Shown: positions 48,816-59,008 of the stretch, one piece after another
Position numbering within the stretch: position 1 is the first letter of the stretch
Layout of the letters: each line of letters opens with the position of its first letter
Assembly: GCF_032818155.1 (NCBI RefSeq)
Contig: NZ_CP102590.1
Coordinates: forward strand, 62,001-126,000
DNA length: 64,000 nucleotides
Reading direction: 5' to 3'
Source of the DNA: Niallia taxi
GTDB taxonomy: Bacteria; Bacillota; Bacilli; Bacillales; Cytobacillaceae
The notes under the pieces: model-generated
Seen by the model: the letters and a program-made list of their open reading frames with translations, nothing else
Told to the model about the DNA's origin: nothing
Database searches by the model: none
Position numbers and translations under genes: made by a program

Positions 48816-50003
48816 TTGAGAGGTACAATAATAACAATCATGATAGTAATAGTATGTCTATTAAGTGGTTGCTGGGATCGTAAAGAATTGAGAAATGTTT
48901 CTGTTGTAACAGGAATGGCAGTTGATAAAGGCGAACATCAGAAATATAAACTTACGGTGGAAACCACTGCTGCTTCAGAAGTGAATCCCCGAAATGCTGA
49001 AGGCTATGCACCAGCAAATGTACAATCTTTAGAGGGCAATACGATTGCTGAACTTACTCATAAATTTAATATTGTCAGTGAACAAAGTATGATTTTATCT
49101 CATATGAGAGTATTGGTAATAAGTGAAGAGGTTGCAGAAAAAGGAATGATGGAATTTATGGATTTCATGGACAGAAACAGGGAAATCCGTGATGATTTTG
49201 ATATTGTTATTGCAAGAGACGGTAAAGCTGCAAGTGTTTTAAAAACAAATAATATGTACAAAAAAAGTGCTTCATTAAAAGTATATACACAGCTCGTGTC
49301 GATGTATAAAGATTGGGGCGGTGCACCGAAACTTAGACTCAATGACTTTATTCGAATATATAAATCTGATGGGCAAACTCCTGTATTAGTTGCATTGAAG
49401 GTTAAAGGTGACCCTAAAAAAGGGGGCAATATAGAAAATATGAAAACGATAACGCCTGAAAATAAAGTGGATGTTGATTCTTTAGGTATTATAAAAGGCG
49501 GTAAATTAGTTGGATATATTAGTATTTATGATGTCAGAAATATGCTTTGGTTGCAAGGTAATTTAAAAAGTACAGTGATAACTTCTCAATGTGGCAGTGG
49601 TGATAAAAAAATGAGCTACCGCGTAACAACATCGAAAACTGACGTAATAGCAACAGAAAAGGGCGGTGTACCGTCTTTTACAATAAACATTAAGACGGAA
49701 GGGAATTTACAAAATAATGAATGCTTAACAAATATGGCTAAAGCATATGCATTTGAGGGTTATGAAGAACAATTTAATAAAAAAATGGAACAAGAAATAC
49801 TGGATACAGTCAAAACAATCAGAGAGCAATATAATGCAGATATTTTTGGCTTAGGGGAGAGGTTAAAAGATCAAGATTATAAACATTTTAAAAAATATCG
49901 GGAAAATTGGGATGAAGGCTTTGCTAAGGCAAAAGTTAGTATTCATTTTAACACAGAAATAAAACGGGCTGGATTAAGAAAGGAAGGTGCTATTATAAAG
50001 TAG
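48816..50003 (+). CDS. Orphan Ger(x)C-family germination lipoprotein
   Basis: A 395-residue Ger(x)C protein with a normal lipobox: IVCLLSGCWDRKELRN, Cys at ~19 from this start, then the GerC layout (VTGMAVDKG; VSEQSMILSHMRVLVISEEVAE). TTG 48816 has AGTAGGGA upstream and gives a standard signal length; the longer GTG 48780 start has no site. No gerA or gerB gene lies beside it, so it is an orphan subunit that could pair with the receptor at 8574-12371 or another one elsewhere. Confidence 0.88.
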   Translation: MRGTIITIMIVIVCLLSGCWDRKELRNVSVVTGMAVDKGEHQKYKLTVETTAASEVNPRNAEGYAPANVQSLEGNTIAELTHKFNIVSEQSMILSHMRVLVISEEVAEKGMMEFMDFMDRNREIRDDFDIVIARDGKAASVLKTNNMYKKSASLKVYTQLVSMYKDWGGAPKLRLNDFIRIYKSDGQTPVLVALKVKGDPKKGGNIENMKTITPENKVDVDSLGIIKGGKLVGYISIYDVRNMLWLQGNLKSTVITSQCGSGDKKMSYRVTTSKTDVIATEKGGVPSFTINIKTEGNLQNNECLTNMAKAYAFEGYEEQFNKKMEQEILDTVKTIREQYNADIFGLGERLKDQDYKHFKKYRENWDEGFAKAKVSIHFNTEIKRAGLRKEGAIIK

Positions 50004-50030
50004 AGTAGGATTTCTAAAGATGGTATTTTC

Positions 50031-50055
50031 GGCTGCTGCTTGCAGCTTTTTCTAT
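50031..50055 (+). terminator. Terminator after orphan gerC
   Basis: GCTGC and GCAGC arms around a short loop (50031-50047) followed by TTTTT. Confidence 0.6.
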
Positions 50056-50200
50056 GTGTTAAATGTTAGTTTGTAATTTTAATGGAGCAGCATAAATAAA
50101 CTAATTAACATTTGCTATTTATAAACGCAATTGAATTGGATAATTTTATATGTTATATTGAATATGTCCCTTATTAAAGTAATTTAATAAGTTATTAAAT

Positions 50201-50224
50201 ACTTATTTAAAACATTAAATAAGT
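50201..50224. promoter_or_regulatory. Inverted repeat upstream of the MFS gene
   Basis: Perfect arms ACTTATTTAA (50201-50210) and TTAAATAAGT (50215-50224) with loop AACA, 60 bp before the transporter start. No T tract follows, so an operator is more likely than a terminator. Confidence 0.4.
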
Positions 50225-50283
50225 GTGGATACGGAAAATAGAAAAGGTTAGTAAGCACAATTTAATGATGGTGAGGTTAAAAA

Positions 50284-51501
50284 ATGGCAACACTTCTTTT
50301 GGTCATTATTTATTTAGCTTTTATCAGTTTAGGTCTTCCGGATTCCTTGTTAGGAGCTGCTTGGCCTGTTATGCAATCTGATCTTGGAGTTCCCCTTGAA
50401 ACTGCTGGATTTCTTTTTATGATGATTGCAGGCGGCACCATTATTTCAAGTTTAGTAAGCGGTAAGGTACTTAAACGATTTGGGACTAGTAAAGTAACAT
50501 TTGTGAGCGTCTTCATGACGGCTGTTGCTTTATTAGGTTTTCAATTTGCTCCATCCATTGCTTGGTTAGTACTTTGCGCTATTCCCCTTGGATTAGGAGC
50601 TGGTGCCGTTGATACTGGGTTAAATGATTATGTTGCAACAAATTATAAAGCGCATCATATGAGTTGGCTGCACTGTTTCTGGGGAGTGGGAGCAACGCTT
50701 GGTCCAGTCATTATGGCACAGTTTATTTCGGAGGGGACTTCATGGAGAAATGGGTATCTCACCATTTCTGGTATTCAATTTGCGTTAGTGCTTATTCTCC
50801 TTATTACACTTCCTTTATGGAAGAGAGTAACACATAACAACAAAGCTGTTTCAGATGAAATAATGGAAACAAATGCTGTTCGGCATGAAAAAAATAATGA
50901 GCTAAAACCATTGCAAGTGAAAGGGGTAAAGCTTGCGCTTGCATCCTTTTTGTTTTATTGCGGCGTCGAAGCAACGATGGGGCTGTGGGGAAGCAGTTTT
51001 TTGGTTAATGTGAAGGGGCTGAGTGCGGCAGCTGCTGCCCAGTGGGTGTCATTATACTATGCCGGAATAACTGTTGGCAGGTTTATCACGGGCTTTATTA
51101 CCTTCAAAATGACAAATCGTGCTCTCATTCGATCTGGACAATTAATAGCAGCAGTTGGTGCTATTATTCTGTTTTTGCCTTTGCCATCCATTTTCTCGCT
51201 TGTAGGATTTATCATTATTGGATTAGGATTGGCACCGATATTTCCGTGTATGCTCCACGAAACACCAGCACATTTCGGGAAAAAACATTCCCAGTCCATT
51301 ATGGGCTATCAAATGGCGGTTGCTTACACAGGAACTACATTTTTACCGCCAATGCTAGGATTTATTTCATCTTATTTCACGATAGGAATTTTCCCTGTAT
51401 GCATTTTGATTTTTGCTGTAGCAATGCTGTTAAGCACTGAAAATTTAAATCGCTTACTTTATAAAAAGATTATTGGGAAAGATACTAGTTTAAAAGCTTA
51501 A
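50284..51501 (+). CDS. MFS transporter
   Basis: A 405-residue major facilitator protein with about twelve membrane helices and a central cytoplasmic loop (~185-210). It starts with [20 protein letters not shown], typical of a Firmicutes MFS group related to sugar (FucP-like) transporters, and has [13 protein letters not shown] in loop 2-3. ATG 50284 has ATGGTGAGG upstream. Substrate not predictable; downstream maltose acetyltransferase might suggest a sugar efflux role, which is weak inference. Confidence 0.85.
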   Translation: MATLLLVIIYLAFISLGLPDSLLGAAWPVMQSDLGVPLETAGFLFMMIAGGTIISSLVSGKVLKRFGTSKVTFVSVFMTAVALLGFQFAPSIAWLVLCAIPLGLGAGAVDTGLNDYVATNYKAHHMSWLHCFWGVGATLGPVIMAQFISEGTSWRNGYLTISGIQFALVLILLITLPLWKRVTHNNKAVSDEIMETNAVRHEKNNELKPLQVKGVKLALASFLFYCGVEATMGLWGSSFLVNVKGLSAAAAAQWVSLYYAGITVGRFITGFITFKMTNRALIRSGQLIAAVGAIILFLPLPSIFSLVGFIIIGLGLAPIFPCMLHETPAHFGKKHSQSIMGYQMAVAYTGTTFLPPMLGFISSYFTIGIFPVCILIFAVAMLLSTENLNRLLYKKIIGKDTSLKA

Positions 51502-51527
51502 TATTTATACAAAAGGCAGGTAGTAAT

Positions 51528-52088
51528 ATGAAAACGGAAAAAGAAAAAATGTTAGCTGGAGAAATGTATAATCCAGCTGACCCTTTGTTGTCAGAAGAAC
51601 GTAATAAATCAAGACAAACGGTTAGGCTTTATAACCAAACATTAGAGACAGAAGGCGAAAAGCGTACAAAGATTCTGAAGGAATTACTCGGTTCTACTGG
51701 CGAAAACATTTATATGGAGCCGAATATACGATTTGATTATGGGGGTAATATATATGTCGGAGAAAACTTTTATGCAAACTTCGACTGCACTATTTTAGAT
51801 GTTTGTGAAGTAAGAATTGGAGATAACTGTATGCTTGCACCTGGTGTGCAAATTTATTCAGCGACACATCCATTGAATACTACAGATAGAAATTCCGGCA
51901 GAGAATACGGAAAACCAGTCACAATCGGAAACAATGTTTGGATTGGGGGAAGTGCAATCATAAATCCAGGAGTTACAATTGGGAATAATGCTGTGATTGC
52001 TTCAGGTGCTGTTGTCGTGAAGAATGTACCAGATAATGTAGTTGTTGGCGGAAACCCAGCTAGAATTATTAAGCATATTGAAGGATAA
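51528..52088 (+). CDS. maa: Maltose O-acetyltransferase
   Basis: A 186-residue left-handed beta-helix acetyltransferase of the Maa/LacA type. N-terminal [17 protein letters not shown] is the Mac domain, and the helix carries [20 protein letters not shown] with the catalytic His, then [20 protein letters not shown]. It acetylates maltose or glucose-like sugars with acetyl-CoA, thought to aid export of non-metabolised sugars. ATG 51528 follows AAAAGGCAGGTAGTAAT. 26 bp after the MFS gene, so probably co-transcribed. Confidence 0.9.
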   Translation: MKTEKEKMLAGEMYNPADPLLSEERNKSRQTVRLYNQTLETEGEKRTKILKELLGSTGENIYMEPNIRFDYGGNIYVGENFYANFDCTILDVCEVRIGDNCMLAPGVQIYSATHPLNTTDRNSGREYGKPVTIGNNVWIGGSAIINPGVTIGNNAVIASGAVVVKNVPDNVVVGGNPARIIKHIEG

Positions 52089-52119
52089 CAAACATTAGTC
52101 TTAAGATGAGGTGGAAAAC

Positions 52120-52500
52120 TTGAAGATTGAGCATGTGGCTATTTGGGTCAAGGATTTAGAAATTATGAAAGAGTTTTACGAAACTTATTTTAACGGCAAG
52201 GCAAACAGTAAGTATCATAATCAGGCGAAAGGCTTTGAATCTTATTTTCTAGCATTTGAATCAGGTGCAAGATTAGAAATCATGCGAAAGTCAGGTATTA
52301 ATCAAGCAGCTGCAAGTGAAATGATTGGCTGGGCACATATTGCTATCTCTTTAGGAAGCAAAGAAGCTGTTAACGAAATGACAGAGCGATTAATTAATGA
52401 TGGTTACCGTCATAATAATGGGCCGCGTCTAACGGGTGATGGCTACTATGAAAGTGTGATGGAAGATCCAGAAGGCAATTTAATTGAGCTGACTGTATAA
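52120..52500 (+). CDS. VOC-family (glyoxalase-like) protein
   Basis: A 126-residue VOC protein with two beta-alpha-beta-beta-beta modules: [20 protein letters not shown] (metal His) and [20 protein letters not shown], ending [18 protein letters not shown] (metal Glu). It resembles glyoxalase I-like proteins; activity unknown. TTG 52120 is preferred: GAGGTGG at 52108-52114 is at normal distance, while GTG 52111 overlaps it. 31 bp after maa. Confidence 0.83.
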   Translation: MKIEHVAIWVKDLEIMKEFYETYFNGKANSKYHNQAKGFESYFLAFESGARLEIMRKSGINQAAASEMIGWAHIAISLGSKEAVNEMTERLINDGYRHNNGPRLTGDGYYESVMEDPEGNLIELTV

Positions 52501-52520
52501 AAGGAACATTAAATTGGACA

Positions 52521-52545
52521 AAGCCACTGAATAATTCAGTGGCTT
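52521..52545. terminator. Bidirectional terminator
   Basis: AAGCCACTGAA (52521-52531) and TTCAGTGGCTT (52535-52545), perfect arms with a TAA loop, between convergent genes. No long T tract on either strand. Confidence 0.6.
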
Positions 52546-52562
52546 CCGTTATTCTGATAAAC

Positions 52563-53606
52563 TTATTGTTCAGATTTAACAAGTATTTTCACTTGGTTCT
52601 TTTCTTTGATTAAGCTTTCAAAGCCTTCTTCAATAACATCGTCTAAGGCAATTTTTTTCGTTACTAGTTTTTCTGCTGAGAAATAGCCTTTTTGCATTAG
52701 TGACAACACTGCAGGGAAGACATTACGGTAGCCAATTATTCCTTTGACAGTTCGTTCTTTAATAACAATGTCATTTGGCAAAATTTCAGCGCCTTTTTCC
52801 CAGATGCTAACGATAATTGTTTCTCCGCCAATTCCAGTAGATTGAATTGCTTGACGCAAGACGACTGGCACTCCTGTAACTTCAAATGAAACATCCACTC
52901 CGCCGTCTGTTAATCTTGCAATTTCAGCAACTGTATCTTCAACCTCTGCAGGGTTAATGATGATTGCTCCTAATTCTGCTGCTTTCGCTTGGCGTTCAGG
53001 AGATAGCTCAACAGCATATATATCTGTAGCACCTGCAGCTTTAAGTGCTTCGATTACTAGCAAGCCGATTGGACCACAGCCAAATACAGCAACTTTGTCA
53101 CCAGCTTTAACTCTGCTTGAACGTACAGCATATAAAGCAACTGCCGCTGGTTCAACTAATGCACCTTGCTCATAGGATAAATCATCTGGAAGCTTAAATA
53201 GGAGCTCCTCATCGACAGCAACATATTCACTAAGACCTCCGCCACCACCGGCAAGTCCTAAGAATCCCATGTTTTCATCTAAATTGTATGCACCTTGATG
53301 TCCGTGCGTAGCAAAAATCGGTTCTACAACGACACGATCGCCAACTTTATAATTGTTTACTCCTTCTCCAACCTCGACAACTTCACCGGAAAATTCATGA
53401 CCAAGTGTTACAGGTGCAACCTCGTTCGTAAGTGGATGAGGCTGATCAACTGGTATGAAAATCGGTCCGCCTAAGTATTCATGTAAATCACTGCCGCATA
53501 TACCGCACCATTTCACTTTCATTTTTACTTGACCTGGATTTAATTTCGGCTCGTCTATTTCCTCCAAGCGAATATCTTTTTGATTATGCCATCTTAACGC
53601 TTTCAT
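52563..53606 (-). CDS. bdhA: 2,3-butanediol dehydrogenase (BdhA type)
   Basis: A 347-residue zinc medium-chain dehydrogenase close to B. subtilis BdhA, interconverting acetoin and 2,3-butanediol with NAD(H). Catalytic zinc ligands Cys37 (WCGICGSDLHEY) and His70-Glu71 (GHEFSGEVVEVGEG); NAD site VAVFGCGPIGLLVIEAL. The four-Cys structural zinc site of other ADHs is absent, as is normal for BdhA. The minus-strand start has AAGGGGTTG. It is divergent from a LysR gene and lies near alsSD. Confidence 0.93.
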   Translation of the reverse strand: MKALRWHNQKDIRLEEIDEPKLNPGQVKMKVKWCGICGSDLHEYLGGPIFIPVDQPHPLTNEVAPVTLGHEFSGEVVEVGEGVNNYKVGDRVVVEPIFATHGHQGAYNLDENMGFLGLAGGGGGLSEYVAVDEELLFKLPDDLSYEQGALVEPAAVALYAVRSSRVKAGDKVAVFGCGPIGLLVIEALKAAGATDIYAVELSPERQAKAAELGAIIINPAEVEDTVAEIARLTDGGVDVSFEVTGVPVVLRQAIQSTGIGGETIIVSIWEKGAEILPNDIVIKERTVKGIIGYRNVFPAVLSLMQKGYFSAEKLVTKKIALDDVIEEGFESLIKEKNQVKILVKSEQ

Positions 53607-53674
53607 CTAAAAACAACCCCTTATGTAGTTTATTTACATATATTAGTATACAGCTAACAACACTTATGATAAAT

Positions 53675-53692
53675 TTAGTTAATATTAACTAA
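53675..53692. promoter_or_regulatory. 18-bp perfect palindrome in the bdhA-LysR intergenic region
   Basis: TTAGTTAATATTAACTAA is self-complementary (53675-53692), and TTAACTAA recurs at about 53706-53713 before the LysR gene. It lies 69 bp upstream of bdhA and 36 bp before the LysR start, fitting an LTTR operator. Confidence 0.65.
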
Positions 53693-53727
53693 GGTTAAGT
53701 ACTGCTTAACTAAAAAATGAGGTTTAT

Positions 53728-54684
53728 ATGAATATTGAACAATTAAAATATATGGTTGAAATTGCACGAACAGGCTCCTTGAAGGAAGCGGCAGAAAATT
53801 TACATATAACATTGCCAGCATTGAGTCAATCGATTAAAAATCTTGAAAAAGAATTAAATATTAGTATTTTTCACAGATCAAGACGAGGATCTGTTCCGAC
53901 AGAAGAAGGTCACAAGCTAGTAGAAAAGGCAAATTCTGTTTTACAGAAGCTTCAGGAGTTTATGGAGGAAGCAGAAGCCTACACAAATACAATGAATGGT
54001 GAAATGAAGATAGCGACATATCCAGGGCCAATGGAAATTCTCGTTGATCTTATTTCAGACATTAAAAGGGAATATCCTAATATTAAAGCATCTATTTATG
54101 AAAACAGTACAGAGCATATAATTGAGAAAGTGCTAGAAGGGGAAGTGGATGTTGGCTTTATAACATATACAGAAAAAGAAGAAAAGAAATATCGGAATCT
54201 CGTTTTCAAAAAGCTGCTCGATGGCCATATGGTTGTGGCGGTAAACAAAAATTCGCCATTGGCACAGAATAAACTAATAACTGCAGAGATGTTAATTGAT
54301 CAGCCAATCGTATTATATAATGATGTCTACATTAACGAATTCATGAAAGGCTTCAGCTCACTGCCTTTTGATATTTTATTTACTACAAATAATGTCGATA
54401 CAATACGGCATACTTTGGAAAACAATACAGCGATAAATATAGGGTTTGACTATGCATTTAAAACAGATGCAGGTTTGTCTAGAAGTGATAAGTATGTAGT
54501 CATTAACTTTGCTTCTCCTCATTATAAAACGTATTCCTTCGGATATTTTTATAATGCAAATAATGGTCTATCGAGGATATTACGAGAGTTTTTGAAGCGG
54601 ATACATATAACGATAATTGATAATGAAGAAGAGGCTGAGACTGCAAAAGGACAAAAATTAAGCTATCGAAATTCTAAACTTTGA
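53728..54684 (+). CDS. LysR-type regulator, putative bdhA controller
   Basis: A 318-residue LTTR with HTH at ~1-60 (SLKEAAENLHITLPALSQSI) and an effector domain to ~300. Its C-terminal end is an unusual acidic-then-basic tail. It starts at ATG 53728 with AAAATGAGG upstream. Divergence from bdhA with a shared palindrome points to control of bdhA; the effector is unknown. It differs from AlsR (55000-55887) in sequence. Confidence 0.87.
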   Translation: MNIEQLKYMVEIARTGSLKEAAENLHITLPALSQSIKNLEKELNISIFHRSRRGSVPTEEGHKLVEKANSVLQKLQEFMEEAEAYTNTMNGEMKIATYPGPMEILVDLISDIKREYPNIKASIYENSTEHIIEKVLEGEVDVGFITYTEKEEKKYRNLVFKKLLDGHMVVAVNKNSPLAQNKLITAEMLIDQPIVLYNDVYINEFMKGFSSLPFDILFTTNNVDTIRHTLENNTAINIGFDYAFKTDAGLSRSDKYVVINFASPHYKTYSFGYFYNANNGLSRILREFLKRIHITIIDNEEEAETAKGQKLSYRNSKL

Positions 54685-54719
54685 AATGATGAATCTTGGG
54701 ATTATATAGAGAGATAGGT

Positions 54720-54945
54720 TTTTAGATTAGTCCGTTTCATTGCGCATACGTCCCCTCGCTTTCCGCGGGGAGGAAGATGAGCCTCCTCATCTTCGCCTGC
54801 GGGGTCTCATCCTTTCCTCTATTTCCCGCTGGAGTCGAGTGGCCAACGCTCCATTCCACTATGCAGTTTAAATATTGTATTCCAACAGAAATACAAAGAC
54901 ACAAACTGAACTATTATTCAGAAATACTTAAATAGGTGGTTTGTG
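54720..54945 (-). repeat. Dispersed repeat copy with GC core, reverse orientation
   Basis: Read on the minus strand it gives AGTGGAATGGAGCGTTGGCC, ACTCGACTCCAGCGGGAAAT, ACCCCGCAGGCGAAGATGAG, CCCGCGGAAAGCGAGGGG and GCGCAATGAAACGGAC, the core blocks of the complete copy, with AATAGTTCAG of the left hairpin module beyond. The hairpin arms have drifted (CCACTCG pairs with CGAGGGG), unlike in 40821 and 47340. It lies between the LysR and alsR genes. Confidence 0.8.
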
Positions 54946-54999
54946 ATTGGTCTTAGTTACTTATTGTAAGCTCTTTTAACTTTATGGAATTTCTCCTCT

Positions 55000-55887
55000 T
55001 TAAAATAAGTCTGTGCGCTCTAACACATGATGGACTAAATGAAACAGGGCTGGATTATGATTTTCTCTTTTGTAGGAAAGAATCCATTCTGCTGTTAATT
55101 GTTCTTGTGCGAATTTTTTGTATAGTACATCTAAATTAAACAGGCGTTTAGCTGAATCAGGTACAACGGCAATCCCGATGCCTGCGGTGACTAATCCAAT
55201 GACCATTTGATATTCAGTTGATTCCTGCACGATATTCGGATGGAAGCCATTTTTATTACATAGTTGGATAAAGTCCTCATACAGAGAGGGCCATGCCTCT
55301 TTTGACAAGGAAATGATTGGCTCATTTTTAATATCAGACATGGAAATGGCAGGTTTATCTGCCAAGTGATGATTTTTGGGGATGGCAAAAACACATTCAC
55401 TAGTTTTAAGACTTCTGCTGATGAGTTCACAGTTAGTAACAGGAGGATGTGAAAAACCTACATCAATATCGCCATTTAATAACGCGGTTAGCTGATTTGG
55501 GGCAGATAATTGGCGTAATTCAATCTCAATCGACGGAAAAATAGCTCTAAATTCCTTTATGGCTGGCGGCAAAATCTCATATGTTGCTGTACCGACAAAC
55601 CCGACTACAATCTTTCCAAGTTCACCTCTTGCGGTATGGCGCGCTGTATCAACGGCTCTGTCTAATTGATTTAATACAGAAGTTATTTGTCCTAAAAAAA
55701 CGTTTCCGGCAGTTGTTAATTCCACAGCCCGACTGGAACGATGAAAGAGGGGAAAACCCAGTTCTTCCTCCAATTGCTTTATTTGCTGGCTGAGAGGTGG
55801 CTGTGTCATATTAAGTTTTGAAGCTGCCCTTCCGAAATGAAGCTCCTCTGCCACTGTTTTAAAATACTGCAAGTGTCTAAGCTCCAT
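55000..55887 (-). CDS. alsR: LysR-type regulator AlsR
   Basis: A 295-residue LTTR that begins MELRHLQYFKTVAEELHFGR and AASKLNMTQPPLSQQIKQLE, as AlsR does, and is divergent from alsSD just as in B. subtilis, where AlsR activates acetoin synthesis in response to acetate and low pH. ATG 55887 has AAGGTGG eight bases upstream; four codons further up in the frame have none. Confidence 0.88.
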   Translation of the reverse strand: MELRHLQYFKTVAEELHFGRAASKLNMTQPPLSQQIKQLEEELGFPLFHRSSRAVELTTAGNVFLGQITSVLNQLDRAVDTARHTARGELGKIVVGFVGTATYEILPPAIKEFRAIFPSIEIELRQLSAPNQLTALLNGDIDVGFSHPPVTNCELISRSLKTSECVFAIPKNHHLADKPAISMSDIKNEPIISLSKEAWPSLYEDFIQLCNKNGFHPNIVQESTEYQMVIGLVTAGIGIAVVPDSAKRLFNLDVLYKKFAQEQLTAEWILSYKRENHNPALFHLVHHVLERTDLF

Positions 55888-55946
55888 GATTATAACCACC
55901 TTACTGATTCATTCGTAATACATATCAATCCCACGTTTAATGGATA

Positions 55947-55976
55947 TTGGAAAAAATATCATGTGAAATGTATAGT
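55947..55976 (+). promoter_or_regulatory. Candidate alsSD promoter
   Basis: TTGGAA (55947-55952) and TATAGT (55971-55976) with an 18-bp spacer; an imperfect -35, as expected of an activator-dependent promoter. AlsR would bind just upstream. Confidence 0.5.
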
Positions 55977-56034
55977 AAATCATATCATGAAATTCCAAAT
56001 TTTATAAGGAATTCAATTTAAGGAGTGAAGCTGA

Positions 56035-57747
56035 ATGAATCTTCAGGACCAAACAAATATCACAAGACGAGGAGCAGAACTAATTGTTGACACACTGATT
56101 GCTCAAGGTGTCACACATGTTTTTGCTATACCAGGTGCAAAAATAGATGCTGTTTTTGATGTGCTTCAAGACAGAGGACCAGAGCTAATTCTTTGCAGAC
56201 ATGAACAAAATGCAGCATTTATGGCAGCAGCAGTTGGAAGACTGACAGGAAATCCTGGAGTATGCTTGGTAACCTCAGGACCTGGAGCTTCAAATCTAGC
56301 AACAGGCTTATTGACGGCTAATACAGAAGGAGATCCAGTTGTGGCGATTGCAGGTAATGTCATTCGAGCTGACAGATTGAAACGCACACATCAATCACTG
56401 GATAATGCTGCATTATTTAAACCAGTAACAAAATACAGTGTGGAAGTACAGGATGTCAAGAATATCCCTGAAGCATTAACAAATGCCTTTCGTGCAGCTA
56501 AATCAGGCCAGGCAGGCGCAGCATTTATCAGCTTTCCTCAAGATGTCGTCACAGAAGAAACATCTGTCCAAGCAATAGCAGCACTGCCAGCACCAACACT
56601 TGGTGCTGCAGCAGATAGCAGCATCCGTTCTGCCGTCGCAAAAATTCACAACGCCAATCTTCCTATTGCCATAGTAGGAATGAAAGGAAGTAGGCCAAAA
56701 GCAGTAAAATCAATCCGGAAATTTCTCCATACATTAGGAATCCCCTTTGTAGAGACATATCAAGGAGCAGGCACTCTTTCAAGAGAGCTCGAAGCTCAAT
56801 ATTATGGACGTATCGGGCTTTTTGCCAACCAGCCAGGTGATCTTCTCATTGAACAGGCAGATCTCATTATTACTATCGGCTTTGATCCAATTGAATATGA
56901 TCCAAAGTTTTGGAATGTAAATAATAATCCGAATATTATTCATGTTGATGAAATTCAAGCAGATGCTGACCATTTTTATCAGCCCTGCCTTGAATTGATC
57001 GGTGACATTTCTGCAACAGTTGCCGAATTAGACTTTTTCTCTGTTCCGGCAAAAATAAGTGGAGAGAAAAATGAATTTCTTGCCAGACTTAGAGATCTTC
57101 ATGAAGAAATGGAATCACCAAAGCCAATTCAAAAGCAAGGTCTGTCCCATCCATTACAGGTAATCAATGCGTTAAGAAGCCAAATTGCAGATGATGTGAT
57201 TGTTACATGTGATATTGGCTCTCACGGGATTTGGATGTCACGTCACTTTCGCTCCTATGAACCAAATACACTGCTGATTTCAAATGGAATGCAGACACTT
57301 GGAGTTGCTCTTCCTTGGGCAATTGGTGCAGCTATATTGCACCAAGACAAAAAAATCGTTTCTGTATCTGGTGACGGGGGCTTTCTGTTCTCTGCGATGG
57401 AGCTTGAAACGGCTGTTAGGATGAAGGCTAACATCGTTCATTTAGTTTGGAATGACAGCAAATATGATATGGTATCCTTCCAGCAGATAATGAAATATAA
57501 CCGAGATTCCTGTGTCGAATTCGGACCAATAGATATCGTTAAATACGCAGAAAGTTTTGGTGCAACAGGACTTAGGGTAAACTCTCCACAAGAGCTGTCA
57601 AAGGTTCTTGAAAAGGGTCTGCAGCAGGAAGGACCTGTCATCATTGACATCCCAATTGACTATAGCGAAAATATCGATTTGGCAAATCAAAAATGGCCGG
57701 ATTATTTCAAACAGCAAGCAGTTGAAAGAGAGCTTTGGCATTCATAA
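56035..57747 (+). CDS. alsS: Catabolic acetolactate synthase
   Basis: A 570-residue ThDP enzyme that condenses two pyruvates to acetolactate. TPP motifs: [20 protein letters not shown] near residue 58 (activating Glu) and the C-terminal [20 protein letters not shown] plus [13 protein letters not shown] (GDG...N metal motif). Length and divergence from alsR match AlsS, not the anabolic IlvB, and no regulatory IlvN subunit follows. ATG 56035 follows AAGGAGTGAAGCTGA. First gene of the acetoin operon. Confidence 0.95.
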   Translation: MNLQDQTNITRRGAELIVDTLIAQGVTHVFAIPGAKIDAVFDVLQDRGPELILCRHEQNAAFMAAAVGRLTGNPGVCLVTSGPGASNLATGLLTANTEGDPVVAIAGNVIRADRLKRTHQSLDNAALFKPVTKYSVEVQDVKNIPEALTNAFRAAKSGQAGAAFISFPQDVVTEETSVQAIAALPAPTLGAAADSSIRSAVAKIHNANLPIAIVGMKGSRPKAVKSIRKFLHTLGIPFVETYQGAGTLSRELEAQYYGRIGLFANQPGDLLIEQADLIITIGFDPIEYDPKFWNVNNNPNIIHVDEIQADADHFYQPCLELIGDISATVAELDFFSVPAKISGEKNEFLARLRDLHEEMESPKPIQKQGLSHPLQVINALRSQIADDVIVTCDIGSHGIWMSRHFRSYEPNTLLISNGMQTLGVALPWAIGAAILHQDKKIVSVSGDGGFLFSAMELETAVRMKANIVHLVWNDSKYDMVSFQQIMKYNRDSCVEFGPIDIVKYAESFGATGLRVNSPQELSKVLEKGLQQEGPVIIDIPIDYSENIDLANQKWPDYFKQQAVERELWHS

Positions 57748-57791
57748 AAGGCATCCAAGCAATATATTTTTTAAGATTGAGGTGATGATGC

Positions 57792-58565
57792 ATGGAAATG
57801 GTTAAAACTTTACATGCTGACATAATAGAGAACAACGAAGACCAGAAGCAGGAGGTTTATCAGGTTTCGACAATGACGGCGCTTCTGGATGGTGTTTACG
57901 ACGGAGACTTTTCATTAGGTGAAATTCATGAACATGGGGACTTTGGTATTGGTACCTTTAATAAACTCGATGGTGAATTAATCGGGTTTGATGGTGAGTT
58001 CTACCGACTCCGCTCAGATGGAACAGCAACACCAGTTAAGGAAGAGGATAAATCACCATTTTGCTCGATTACATTTTTTGAAACAGAGATTACACACCGT
58101 GTAAACCGCCAATTAACATTAGAAGAACTGGAGCAGGAATTAGACAAACTTCTCCCTAGTAAAAATGTTTTTTATGCGATTAGAATGGATGGTGTCTTTA
58201 AAAAGGTTCAAACGAGAACAGTTGAGGTACAGGAAAAGCCATATGTGCCGATGATTGAAGCGGTAAAAACACAGCCGATCTTTGACTTTGAAAACATCGA
58301 GGGAACGATTGCTGGCTTTCGCACTCCACAATATGCCCATGGAATCGCAGTTGCTGGATATCATTTGCATTTTATTGATAAAAATAGAAGTACCGGCGGT
58401 CATGTTTTTGACTATACGGTGGAGAATGCTACAATCCGCATTTCTAAAAAGCAGTACTTGAATTTAAGACTGCCTGAAACAGAAGAATTTTTCAAAGCTG
58501 ATATAGATCGTGCTGATTTAGCCAGTGATATAGCTGAAGCAGAAGGAAGCCCTGAAAAAAGATAA
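57792..58565 (+). CDS. alsD: Alpha-acetolactate decarboxylase
   Basis: A 257-residue AlsD/BudA protein that converts acetolactate to acetoin. Family landmarks: QVSTMTALLDGVYDGDFSLG, HGDFGIGTFNKLDGELIGFDGEFYRL (described by position ~44-70) and the zinc ligands near GIAVAGYHLHFIDKNRSTGGHV. ATG 57792 follows TTGAGGTGATGATGC. 44 bp after alsS and followed by a terminator. Acetoin can then be reduced to butanediol by the BdhA at 52563. Confidence 0.95.
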   Translation: MEMVKTLHADIIENNEDQKQEVYQVSTMTALLDGVYDGDFSLGEIHEHGDFGIGTFNKLDGELIGFDGEFYRLRSDGTATPVKEEDKSPFCSITFFETEITHRVNRQLTLEELEQELDKLLPSKNVFYAIRMDGVFKKVQTRTVEVQEKPYVPMIEAVKTQPIFDFENIEGTIAGFRTPQYAHGIAVAGYHLHFIDKNRSTGGHVFDYTVENATIRISKKQYLNLRLPETEEFFKADIDRADLASDIAEAEGSPEKR

Positions 58566-58606
58566 CTCAGTTAGTGGAGTAATGTATAAATATAATATTA
58601 TAGTAG

Positions 58607-58656
58607 AAAACTGTCTTCCTTTGTGGGGAAATCTGCAATTGGAAGGCAGTTTTTTA
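58607..58656 (+). terminator. Terminator of alsSD
   Basis: AAAACTGTCTTCC (58607-58619) pairs with GGAAGGCAGTTTT (58641-58653) with one mismatch, then a T tract; loop ~21 nt. Confidence 0.7.
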
Positions 58657-59008
58657 TTAAACTTTTAGTGTGTGAATGTTTAGAGAAAAGAAGTACCATT
58701 ACACATCATTCTCTTATCTTTTGTTATGACTTGGAAATTAAAGCTTATTAGAAAGGAATAAATGAATGATATAATAGCTGAAATTTTGTCTCATAATATA
58801 AAATTTAATATAAATAAAATTTAATATAAAAAATTAATTTCTAAGTTATATTCTAGTCAAAAGAGAAATACCTTGTTATATATCTTATTTTAAGTTAGAA
58901 TCAATTGTAGATATTGAGGGTCTTTAATATATTTATATAATCTATTGTTTTTTAGTTTAATAATAGATATAAGGAGTCTTTAATAGATTTAATAGGAGAG
59001 GATATAAT
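58657..59008. other. AT-rich intergenic region with short tandem repeat
   Basis: About 350 bp with no coding frame. Contains ATAAAATTTAATATAA twice in tandem (58798-58829) and two spaced copies of GTCTTTAATA(T/G)ATTTA near 58919 and 58977. The promoter of the following gene should lie in its last 100 bp; none is unambiguous. Confidence 0.5.

Noticed and set aside
58798..58829. Tandem ATAAAATTTAATATAA as iteron or origin
   Set aside because: Only two units, no replication gene nearby and the surrounding DNA is simply AT-rich.
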